Below are positions 44,924 to 51,504 of a stretch of 64,000 bases of DNA, piece after piece. The notes beneath the pieces are model-generated. The model ran no database searches, was not told the DNA's origin, and saw nothing but the letters and a program-made list of their open reading frames with translations. The position numbers and the translations under genes were made by a program. The stretch is from Cecembia rubra. Its GTDB lineage: Bacteria > Bacteroidota > Bacteroidia > Cytophagales > Cyclobacteriaceae. Each line of letters opens with the position of its first letter. Position 1 is the first letter of the stretch. The stretch spans positions 806,001 to 870,000 of the forward strand of contig NZ_PYGF01000001.1 of the NCBI RefSeq assembly GCF_003014575.1, read 5' to 3'.

Positions 44924-46711
44924 TTAAAACCCTACTTCAGGAACCATAGCCCTCAATTCTTCTTCAAGATCTTGAAGTTGATCTTTCATAAGCTGAATTG
45001 CATTTTCAGTATCCAGGCTAACCTGATTGACAAGGTCTTTGTAATACTGAACACCTGAATGCAGGTTATCCTTGAACTTTTCCAGGTAGGCAGCATACTT
45101 GGCCGTTTGTTCAGGGAGGCTTTTTTCCATTTCCTTCTGAAGGTGCTGCACATACAATTGCAATTCCTTAATAAAGACATGAGGTCTTTCAGGATCCAAT
45201 TGCAGTTGGATCTTGCCATAAATATGGTCTACCATATCTTTCAAACTGAAAATTCCTTTAAAATAGGCCATGTTGGGACCAGGACATATAGTCACCGCTT
45301 TAAGGTTTCTACGGGGCTGTTCTCCTACACTTAACAAAGCGGGGGCACTCAAACCTTCACATAGACAATCTTTTGCCAATACTTCTTCGAGTTCTTGGCT
45401 ATCCACCTCTCCTGCTTCATACTGCTTCAATTTCAAATGCTGGTACTCTCTGGAAGCTGTACAAATAGGTTTGGAAGAAAATTCAGTGCTGAATGTCAGG
45501 AATTTCTTATAACAAGGACTACCCGGCCTGTTCTTCTCAATCCTGTTCTTCCTTTGTTCTTCACCGCTACTTGTGCGGAGGTTATTGAAAGGCACACCTA
45601 AAGGAGAGGCATGGCTCAAATAAAAATCCGATTTTTTGGCATTCAACAGGCGCTGTAGTGTATCTTCATCCACACTGGTAGCTTCAGGAACCAATAGGAA
45701 AGGACTCCCCCATCCTGTGCCATCCAACTCATAATAATTCATAAGAAAATTGTTTTCCTCAGAATTGCCTATACCACCCTGATAAGTAATTCTAGGAAAC
45801 AGATTTTCGGGTAAAGTATGGCAGCCTTTTGCAGCCAGCACTTGGTTACAGGCATCCCTTAAAATGGTTGAGAGCTCGGATTTATTGCTTTTAAATTCTT
45901 CCAAAATTGGCCCAACCAATAATCCATCAGTGGCGAAAGCATGACCCCCACAATTCAGTCCGGACTCTATTCTGAATTCTGAAACCCATAAGCCTTTTTT
46001 TGCCAAGAATCTCCCTTGAATAAACGCAGAACGGTAATCTGAAACTTTAAGAATAATCCCTTTTTTGCATTTCCCTTCTGCATCAGGGAAAAAATCTTTA
46101 AACTGTTCTGCATAAGCAAATAAGGCAGGATTGAGGCCTGCTGAAAACACAACCGAGCCTCTGGCATTGCTCATTGCAAAGCCCCTAAGTGCAGAAAGCG
46201 CATCTGAAAACTCACGGGGCAATGCCTGCCCGGCCTGATCATGATTTATTTTGTCGACCTTGGTCATGATATTGACATCAATTTGCCCTGCTGTAATGAC
46301 CTGGCGAAGTTGTTCCTGAAAAGATTTCTTTTTCTCTTCAGTAGTAAAAAGCATACTTTGATATAATTGGTGGTATGGATGGCCTGTAGGAAGTAATTGA
46401 AAGTATTGATTGATGCCTTGGTCATTATCAAAATCCTGATTCCTAATAGCTTCAATCTGTTCATCAACAATCTCCTGTAGAAGGTTCAGGTAAGCAGTTA
46501 TTCTCCTGGCCCTGTAATCCTCTGTTTTCTCATTTATGAAATTATAAGGGATTTGGAATTTCCTACTGTAAACCCTGCGCATATCTTCAAGGAGGTTATC
46601 GTCCATAATAGATACTACAGATGAGATCCCATACTGTGCAATTTTTAATGGAGAATCAACTGTGAAACCCAGCCCCATGACCGGGATATGAAAAGTGTGG
46701 GGTGATGGCAT
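44924..46711 (-). CDS. Conserved-looking protein of unknown function (595 residues), FNR-linked
   Basis: No family recognised. It is soluble with no signal peptide. The N-terminus (HIPVMGLGFTVDSPLKIAQY, then GISSVVSIMDD) recalls the opening strand of FMN/TIM-barrel proteins, and ESGLNCGGHAFATDGLLVG in the middle is a striking glycine/cysteine motif. A Cys-rich part (SPCYKKFLTFS, ICTASREYQHLKL, DCLCEGLSAPALL, ICPGPNMAYFKG) could ligate a metal cluster. The last 110 residues look helical, possibly coiled (LQKEMEKSLPEQ, QLQDLEEELRAM). An FNR-type box and exact TAnnTTTG element precede it. The neighbours are NnrS-like, nos and nrdD genes. A cytoplasmic redox role in anaerobiosis is an inference only. 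Confidence 0.75.
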   Translation of the reverse strand: MPSPHTFHIPVMGLGFTVDSPLKIAQYGISSVVSIMDDNLLEDMRRVYSRKFQIPYNFINEKTEDYRARRITAYLNLLQEIVDEQIEAIRNQDFDNDQGINQYFQLLPTGHPYHQLYQSMLFTTEEKKKSFQEQLRQVITAGQIDVNIMTKVDKINHDQAGQALPREFSDALSALRGFAMSNARGSVVFSAGLNPALFAYAEQFKDFFPDAEGKCKKGIILKVSDYRSAFIQGRFLAKKGLWVSEFRIESGLNCGGHAFATDGLLVGPILEEFKSNKSELSTILRDACNQVLAAKGCHTLPENLFPRITYQGGIGNSEENNFLMNYYELDGTGWGSPFLLVPEATSVDEDTLQRLLNAKKSDFYLSHASPLGVPFNNLRTSSGEEQRKNRIEKNRPGSPCYKKFLTFSTEFSSKPICTASREYQHLKLKQYEAGEVDSQELEEVLAKDCLCEGLSAPALLSVGEQPRRNLKAVTICPGPNMAYFKGIFSLKDMVDHIYGKIQLQLDPERPHVFIKELQLYVQHLQKEMEKSLPEQTAKYAAYLEKFKDNLHSGVQYYKDLVNQVSLDTENAIQLMKDQLQDLEEELRAMVPEVGF

Positions 46712-46742
46712 AATGGATGAATTTAATGATTATTTGAAGATT

Positions 46743-46750
46743 CAAAGTTA
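46743..46750 (-). promoter_or_regulatory. -7 element of the 595-residue protein gene
   Basis: TAACTTTG on the minus strand, 31 bp before the ATG, exact TAnnTTTG. Confidence 0.55.
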
Positions 46751-46795
46751 TGTCTATAAGCTGAAAGGGAAGAATTTAAAAAGACCATAAAATGA

Positions 46796-46807
46796 TGATT
46801 TTTATCA
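46796..46807 (-). promoter_or_regulatory. FNR/Crp-type box before the 595-residue protein gene
   Basis: TGATTTTTATCA. Its centre is 51.5 bp from the -7 element, two helical turns farther than at nrfH and nirK, so activation would be of the class I type. Confidence 0.5.
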
Positions 46808-46855
46808 TGAAAAAATAACTTTCATGGTCTTTGGACCAAATTAACCGGACACTTC

Positions 46856-46872
46856 TTGGACAAATTGTCCAA
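46856..46872. promoter_or_regulatory. 17-bp palindrome TTGGACAA-A-TTGTCCAA
   Basis: Perfect 8-bp arms around one base. It shares GGACA/TGTCC with the Rrf2-type boxes but with a 7-base instead of 8-base interval. It lies 100 bp upstream of the small membrane protein gene. Confidence 0.45.
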
Positions 46873-46938
46873 TAAAGGACAGTTGGTTTTCATTACATCC
46901 CAAAAAAATCGAATAAAACGGCTTTTTAATTTTGGTAT

Positions 46939-46946
46939 TAGATTTG
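46939..46946 (+). promoter_or_regulatory. -7 element for the small membrane protein gene
   Basis: TAGATTTG matches TAnnTTTG exactly, 26 bp before the ATG at 46972. No -33 TTTG is clear. Confidence 0.5.
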
Positions 46947-46971
46947 AAACCATACTTAAAAACATACGATC

Positions 46972-47160
46972 ATGGCAACTTTTCTCCTTTGGCTTATCCT
47001 TTTGGTTATCTGTTGGCCTTTGGCCTTGTTGGCTTTTTTGCTTTATCCCATCATTTGGTTGCTGATCCTTCCATTTAGGTTGTTAGGCTTTGCTGTGGAT
47101 CTTTCCTTCTCATTCATCAGGAATTTGGTCATGTTGCCCTTTAACCTCGTGAAACGATAA
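46972..47160 (+). CDS. Small hydrophobic membrane protein (62 residues)
   Basis: Starts ATG 46972. Two adjoining hydrophobic helices (about 3-33 and 36-52) are broken by a proline (LLYPIIWLLILPFRLLG). The end is basic (LPFNLVKR). No conserved motif recognised. It has its own promoter element and an upstream palindrome related to the Rrf2-type boxes. Convergent to the uracil-DNA glycosylase gene. Probably real because of the clean signal sequence-like helix pair and promoter, but function is unknown. Confidence 0.6.
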   Translation: MATFLLWLILLVICWPLALLAFLLYPIIWLLILPFRLLGFAVDLSFSFIRNLVMLPFNLVKR

Positions 47161-47196
47161 AGGTATTTAATTTAGGATCATTTCATTACTATTGTA

Positions 47197-47790
47197 TTAT
47201 ATCAAAATTCTGACTTTTTCCCGAAGGACCGGAACTACCATTTGCTCAAACCAAGGGTTTGATTGATGCCAGAATTTATTTCTGGGAGAAGGATGAATCA
47301 AAGGAAAATAATGAGGCAGGTAATCTTCAAAACTCCGAACTGTATCGGTAAGTGTACTTTTCCTTCTCTTTCCCAGATAGTATGCATGAGCATATTGACC
47401 TATCAATAGAGTCAGTTTAATATTTGGAAGGTGTTGCCATAGCTTATTATGCCAAGTAGGCGCACATTCAGGCCTGGGAGGCAAATCCCCTCTCTTACCC
47501 CTCCCCGGATAACATAAGCCCATGGGTATAATTGAAAATATTCCGGTATCGTAAAATACTTCAGCATCAACATCCAACCACCTTCGCAGCTCCTTACCGC
47601 TCAGGTCATTCCATGGTATCCCGGTTGCATGAACTTTTGTTCCAGGTGCCTGTCCTATCACTAATATCTTACTTTCAGGACCCACAGAAAAAACTGGCTT
47701 AGGACCTAAAGGAAGTGATGATTCACAAATTCGGCAGGATTTGATTTCTCGGATAAGGTTTTCCAAAATCTCTGTATTCTGATATGACAA
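47197..47790 (-). CDS. Uracil-DNA glycosylase family protein
   Basis: 197 residues. Motif ILVIGQAPGTKVHATGIPWND near residue 42 is the family 4/5-like active-site region; SIIPMGLCYPGRGKRGDLPP carries the substrate pocket; LIHPSPRNKFWH near residue 170 is the second motif with the catalytic/intercalating residues. An N-terminal CRICESSLPLG pair of Cys resembles the cluster region of Fe-S type UDGs, but only C18, C21 and C98-like residues are seen, so a full cluster is uncertain. It would remove uracil from DNA. It is divergent from nrdD across a shared regulatory region, with a box at 47849. Confidence 0.85.
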   Translation of the reverse strand: MSYQNTEILENLIREIKSCRICESSLPLGPKPVFSVGPESKILVIGQAPGTKVHATGIPWNDLSGKELRRWLDVDAEVFYDTGIFSIIPMGLCYPGRGKRGDLPPRPECAPTWHNKLWQHLPNIKLTLLIGQYAHAYYLGKRRKSTLTDTVRSFEDYLPHYFPLIHPSPRNKFWHQSNPWFEQMVVPVLREKVRILI

Positions 47791-47848
47791 TAAGGTATCT
47801 TATTTCAAGGAATTAACAAAAAATCATAAGATTGGTTATTCAAAAAAG

Positions 47849-47866
47849 AAAGACAAATTTATCTTT
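47849..47866. promoter_or_regulatory. Rrf2-type operator between the UDG and nrdD genes
   Basis: AAAGACAAATTTATCTTT, short-arm variant with the same 8-base spacer. It is 58 bp from the UDG start and 145 bp from nrdD. Confidence 0.45.
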
Positions 47867-47906
47867 TATTAATGGCTAAACCTAATCTTAGACTGTTTTT
47901 TTTCCA

Positions 47907-47918
47907 TGATTTAAGTCA
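47907..47918 (+). promoter_or_regulatory. FNR/Crp-type box upstream of nrdD
   Basis: TGATTTAAGTCA fits TGAY-N4-RTCA and is 93 bp before the nrdD start. It is consistent with anaerobic induction of nrdDG. A -7 element at the usual distance is not evident; a weak TTACCTTG lies at 47963. Confidence 0.5.
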
Positions 47919-48010
47919 ATTGCAAACATGACCAAACTATTTAAGCAAAGTGTTTCTAATCATTACCTTGTCCACAATATTTACATTTTCCACCACTCAA
48001 ACCTTTATGT

Positions 48011-50113
48011 ATGGATCAATTTGTCATTAAAAGAAATGGTGAATATGCCCCTTTTGAGGCTTTTAAAATTGAAGATGCCCTGAAAATGGGTTTTCAAAGT
48101 GTGCAGGTTTCTTACGATCCCGGTATTTTCCTAAATGTTTTGAACAAACTTGAGCAACAGACAACCTGGTCGGTGGAGGACATTCAGGATATCATTGAAA
48201 AACAATTGTTTGAAGCCGGTTATTTTGAAGTGATGCGTTCTTTTATGCTATATCGGCATACCAGAAAAATGCAAAGGGAACATATAGCTGGACTCAATGA
48301 AGACACTACCTATGTGGACAGTACGCAGACCATAGAAGAATACATCATGGAAACAGATTGGCGCATCAATGCCAATGCCAATACCTCTTATTCCAATGCC
48401 GGTCTGGTCAATAATGTAGCAGGTAAAATAATTGCTAATTACTGGCTGGACAAAGTTTATAGCAAAGAAGAAGGTTATGCCCACCGTAATGGTGATATTC
48501 ATATTCATGACCTTGACTGCTTGACCGGTTACTGTGCAGGATGGTCACTGAGGGTGCTTCTCAATGAAGGATTCAATGGTATAAGGGGAAGAGTGGAAAG
48601 TCGTCCACCCTCGCATTTCAGGGAAGCGCTTGGACAGATGGCCAATTTCCTGGGTATTCTCCAAAGCGAATGGGCAGGCGCACAGGCTTTCAGTTCTTTT
48701 GACACCTACTTGGCACCCTATGTATTCAAGGATAACCTAAGCCAAAAAGATGTAGAAAAGGCCATCCGTTCATTTGTCTACAACCTAAATGTTCCAGCAA
48801 GGTGGGGGCAATCTCCATTTACCAATATTACATTAGATTGGACAGTACCTGAGGATCTGAAAGACCAAATTCCCACTAAAAATGACCTTCACTTGTTCAA
48901 AGGCCTGCAAGACCCTGAATTATTGATCAGAATCATTGGCAGAGGTATACAGCATTTGGAAGAAATGACATACAAGCATTTTCAAAAGGAAATGAACATG
49001 ATCAATAAGGCATATTATAAAGTCATGACAGAGGGAGATGCTTCAGGACAACCCTTTACTTTCCCTATACCGACTGTGAATATAACAGAGGATTTTGACT
49101 GGTATGGAGAAAACACTGACCTCCTTTTCGAAAATACCGCAAAAATCGGTTCCTCATATTTCCAAAATTTCATCGGAAGCCAATATACCTATGATGACAA
49201 TGGCAATAAGGTGGAAAATCCGGAGGCTTACAAGCCTAATGCTGTCCGTAGTATGTGCTGTCGATTACAATTGGATTTGAGGGAACTCCTTAAAAGAGGA
49301 AATGGGCTGTTTGGTTCTGCGGAAATGACAGGAAGCATTGGAGTTGTAACCATCAACATGGCCAGATTGGGATACATTTACAAGGGGAACAAATTGGGGC
49401 TTTATGACAGACTGGATAGCCTAATGGCCATTGCGAAATCCACTCTGGAGAAAAAAAGGAAATTTATCCAAGAAATGTACGACCGGGGTCTGTATCCTTA
49501 CACGAAAAGATACCTTCCTCATTTTAGAAACCACTTTTCTACCATTGGCGTCAATGGGATGAATGAAATGATCCTCAATTTCACTGATGAAAAACAGGAT
49601 ATAACCGGAGATTTTGGACAGCAGTTTGCTATCGAAATCCTTGAATACATCCGGACCAGAATGAAAGAATTCCAAGAAGAAACGGGTAACCTTTACAATC
49701 TTGAAGCGACTCCTGCAGAAGGCACTACCTACCGATTTGCAAAAGAAGACAGGAAGCGATTCAAGGATATCATACAGGCCGGAATAGAAGAAAACATTTA
49801 TTACACCAACAGCTCCCAAATTCCAGTGGACTTTACAGATGATCCATTTGAGGCTTTGATGCTTCAAGATGAGTTGCAATGTAAGTATACAGGAGGCACT
49901 GTTCTGCATTTGTATATGCGGGAGAAACTATCCACACCGGAAGCCTGCCGGAACCTGGTCAGAAAAGTGCTTTCCAATTTTAAGTTGCCTTACATTACAG
50001 TAACACCTGTATTCAGCATTTGTCCAATCCATGGATATCTCAATGGTGAACATGAATTTTGCCCAAAATGTGATGAAATACTATTAGATCAATTTAACCA
50101 TAAAACCTCTTAA
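48011..50113 (+). CDS. nrdD: Anaerobic ribonucleoside-triphosphate reductase, catalytic part without glycyl-radical tail
   Basis: 700 residues. N-terminal ATP-cone (QFVIKRNGEYAPFEAFKIED; TWSVEDIQDIIEKQLFEAG) is followed by the ten-stranded barrel, with HRNGDIHIHDLDCLTGYC, MCCRLQLDLRELLKRGNGLF (active-site Cys region) and EMTGSIGVVTINMARLGY. The C-terminal zinc site is complete: SICPIHGYLNGEHEFCPKCD. The frame then ends (ILLDQFNHKTS), before the RVxGY glycyl-radical segment, which is encoded by the next ORF (50116-50313) in another frame. It makes dNTPs without oxygen. Activity needs the detached tail and NrdG. Confidence 0.92.
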   Translation: MDQFVIKRNGEYAPFEAFKIEDALKMGFQSVQVSYDPGIFLNVLNKLEQQTTWSVEDIQDIIEKQLFEAGYFEVMRSFMLYRHTRKMQREHIAGLNEDTTYVDSTQTIEEYIMETDWRINANANTSYSNAGLVNNVAGKIIANYWLDKVYSKEEGYAHRNGDIHIHDLDCLTGYCAGWSLRVLLNEGFNGIRGRVESRPPSHFREALGQMANFLGILQSEWAGAQAFSSFDTYLAPYVFKDNLSQKDVEKAIRSFVYNLNVPARWGQSPFTNITLDWTVPEDLKDQIPTKNDLHLFKGLQDPELLIRIIGRGIQHLEEMTYKHFQKEMNMINKAYYKVMTEGDASGQPFTFPIPTVNITEDFDWYGENTDLLFENTAKIGSSYFQNFIGSQYTYDDNGNKVENPEAYKPNAVRSMCCRLQLDLRELLKRGNGLFGSAEMTGSIGVVTINMARLGYIYKGNKLGLYDRLDSLMAIAKSTLEKKRKFIQEMYDRGLYPYTKRYLPHFRNHFSTIGVNGMNEMILNFTDEKQDITGDFGQQFAIEILEYIRTRMKEFQEETGNLYNLEATPAEGTTYRFAKEDRKRFKDIIQAGIEENIYYTNSSQIPVDFTDDPFEALMLQDELQCKYTGGTVLHLYMREKLSTPEACRNLVRKVLSNFKLPYITVTPVFSICPIHGYLNGEHEFCPKCDEILLDQFNHKTS

Positions 50114-50115
50114 AC

Positions 50116-50313
50116 ATGCAAACAAGTCAAAAAACTACTGAAAGAACCCAAAGTCAAAGCTGGCTTGAATCTAACACAGCCAAAAGAACAAAATGTCTGG
50201 TCTATACCCGGGTAATGGGTTATCACAGGCCAGTTGAAAGTTTTAATATCGGAAAAAAAGGTGAACACAAACAAAGAGAACATTTCAAAGAAGGAAAAGG
50301 AAGTTGCTGCTAA
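50116..50313 (+). CDS. Detached glycyl-radical domain of class III ribonucleotide reductase
   Basis: 65 residues with its own ATG two bases after the nrdD stop. Residues 24-58 (KRTKCLVYTRVMGYHRP, then VESFNIGKKGEHKQREHF) match the C-terminal tail of NrdD, with G35 in RVMGY as the predicted radical glycine. The first 23 residues are a Thr/Gln/Ser-rich linker. The frame differs from nrdD, and a stop at 50101 blocks extension upstream. It is either a naturally split subunit that docks on NrdD (as autonomous glycyl-radical cofactors do) or the product of a frameshift in nrdD. It ends KGSCC. Confidence 0.85.
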   Translation: MQTSQKTTERTQSQSWLESNTAKRTKCLVYTRVMGYHRPVESFNIGKKGEHKQREHFKEGKGSCC

Positions 50314-50983
50314 ACCAATTTACAGCATTACTCCCTTTACCTTATTGGACTATCCTGATCATACAGCCTGCATCCTTTGGTTTGCAGGCTGTAATATGCG
50401 ATGTGGATACTGTTACAATCCGGAAATTGTACAAGGCAAAGGAAAGGTCAGTTATGAAGAAGTACTTGAGTTCCTTCGGAATAGAAAGAACTTATTGGAC
50501 GCTGTTGTTTTTAGCGGTGGTGAATGCACATTGCACCAGGACATTCCCTGGATGGCCCATCAAATTCATGAATTGGGCATGAAAGTCAAAATTGACACCA
50601 ATGGCAGCAGACCTCATGTCCTTGAAAATTTAATTGACCAAAAGTTAGTAGATTATGTAGCCTTGGATTTCAAAGCTCTACCTGGTGCATACCAAAAAAT
50701 TACTGCCTCAAAATTATTTGATGAGTTTGTCGAAACTCTTGACTTACTTTTATACAGCAAGATCCGCTTTGAAGTCAGAACGACCCTTCATAGTACGCTT
50801 ATCAGCAAGGAAGAACTTTTTAATATGGCCCAATTCCTACATGAAAAAGGCTATAAGGGCAACTATTACCTACAGCATTTTGTATGTGAAAAGGGAAGTA
50901 TTTCCCAGCTTCCGGAAAGTTCAAAAACATTTTACCCTCAAAAGATGATCAATTTTCCGGTAAATACTATTTGGAGAAATTAA
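50261..50983 (+). CDS. nrdG: Anaerobic ribonucleotide reductase activating protein (radical SAM)
   Basis: 240 residues from GTG 50261, which follows a GGAAAAAAAG ribosome-binding-like stretch. A TTG at 50234 is possible but less likely, and no ATG is available before the active site. The radical SAM cluster motif is FAGCNMRCGYCYNPEIV (Cys-x3-Cys-x2-Cys), then VVFSGGECTLHQDI (SAM-binding GGE) and VKIDTNGSRP. It generates the glycyl radical on the tail encoded just upstream. It overlaps that ORF by 53 bp, which argues for coupled translation. Confidence 0.9.
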   Translation: MNTNKENISKKEKEVAAKPIYSITPFTLLDYPDHTACILWFAGCNMRCGYCYNPEIVQGKGKVSYEEVLEFLRNRKNLLDAVVFSGGECTLHQDIPWMAHQIHELGMKVKIDTNGSRPHVLENLIDQKLVDYVALDFKALPGAYQKITASKLFDEFVETLDLLLYSKIRFEVRTTLHSTLISKEELFNMAQFLHEKGYKGNYYLQHFVCEKGSISQLPESSKTFYPQKMINFPVNTIWRN

Positions 50984-50984
50984 A

Positions 50985-51012
50985 AAAGGTGAAGTCATAA
51001 ACCTCACCCTTT
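50985..51012 (-). terminator. Terminator of the osmC gene
   Basis: Read on the minus strand: GGTGA, 11-base loop, TCACC, TTTTTT. It lies about 20 bp past the osmC stop and may also end nrdG transcripts weakly. Confidence 0.6.
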
Positions 51013-51032
51013 CCTAACCGAAAACACATCAT

Positions 51033-51497
51033 CTACATACACATTTCAGAAACCATGATAGTAGGTTCTGTTATTACCATAGATTTGATTGATTGGGTGA
51101 TCAAACAAGCCTTTTCTGATTTTTCAAGAACTTTCCTGGCTTTTTCGAAGGACTCTTCCGTACAGATAGTCAATTCGGGTTTAAGGATAATTTCAGACAT
51201 CATCCACTTACCCGTTGCCCTCGATAGTCTTCCAATTGCACGACAGGAAAAATGCTCATACTTAAGTTTGAAATTTTCTGCCACTGCCAAAAAAGTGGTC
51301 ATAAAGCAACTGTTCACAGATGCAGTGAACAGGTGTTCAGGTGACCAGATTCCATGTACGCCTTGCGGAAATTCCGGTGGAGTAGCACATAAAATAGTTT
51401 CATCTATGCCAGGGGCACTCATTTGTCCTACTCTTCCACTTTGCCAGTGGACATTGACTTCATAGTTATAAGCTTCAAACATAATTGATATTACCAT
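51033..51497 (-). CDS. OsmC-family protein
   Basis: 154 residues from ATG 51497; ATG 51482 is an alternative. The OsmC fold shows GIWSPEHLFTASVNSCFMTTFLAVAE with the conserved Cys, and KACLITQSIKSM with the second Cys near the end. OsmC/Ohr proteins reduce peroxides through a thiol pair. It begins 8 bp after the qNOR stop on the same strand, so it is co-transcribed with the NO reductase. This suggests handling of peroxides or nitrosative by-products. Confidence 0.87.
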   Translation of the reverse strand: MVISIMFEAYNYEVNVHWQSGRVGQMSAPGIDETILCATPPEFPQGVHGIWSPEHLFTASVNSCFMTTFLAVAENFKLKYEHFSCRAIGRLSRATGKWMMSEIILKPELTICTEESFEKARKVLEKSEKACLITQSIKSMVITEPTIMVSEMCM

Positions 51498-51504
51498 ATT
51501 AGTT

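Noticed and set aside
50234-50260. TTG start for nrdG
   Set aside because: It would lengthen the overlap with the glycyl-radical ORF. The GTG at 50261 has a better purine-rich stretch before it. It cannot be fully excluded.
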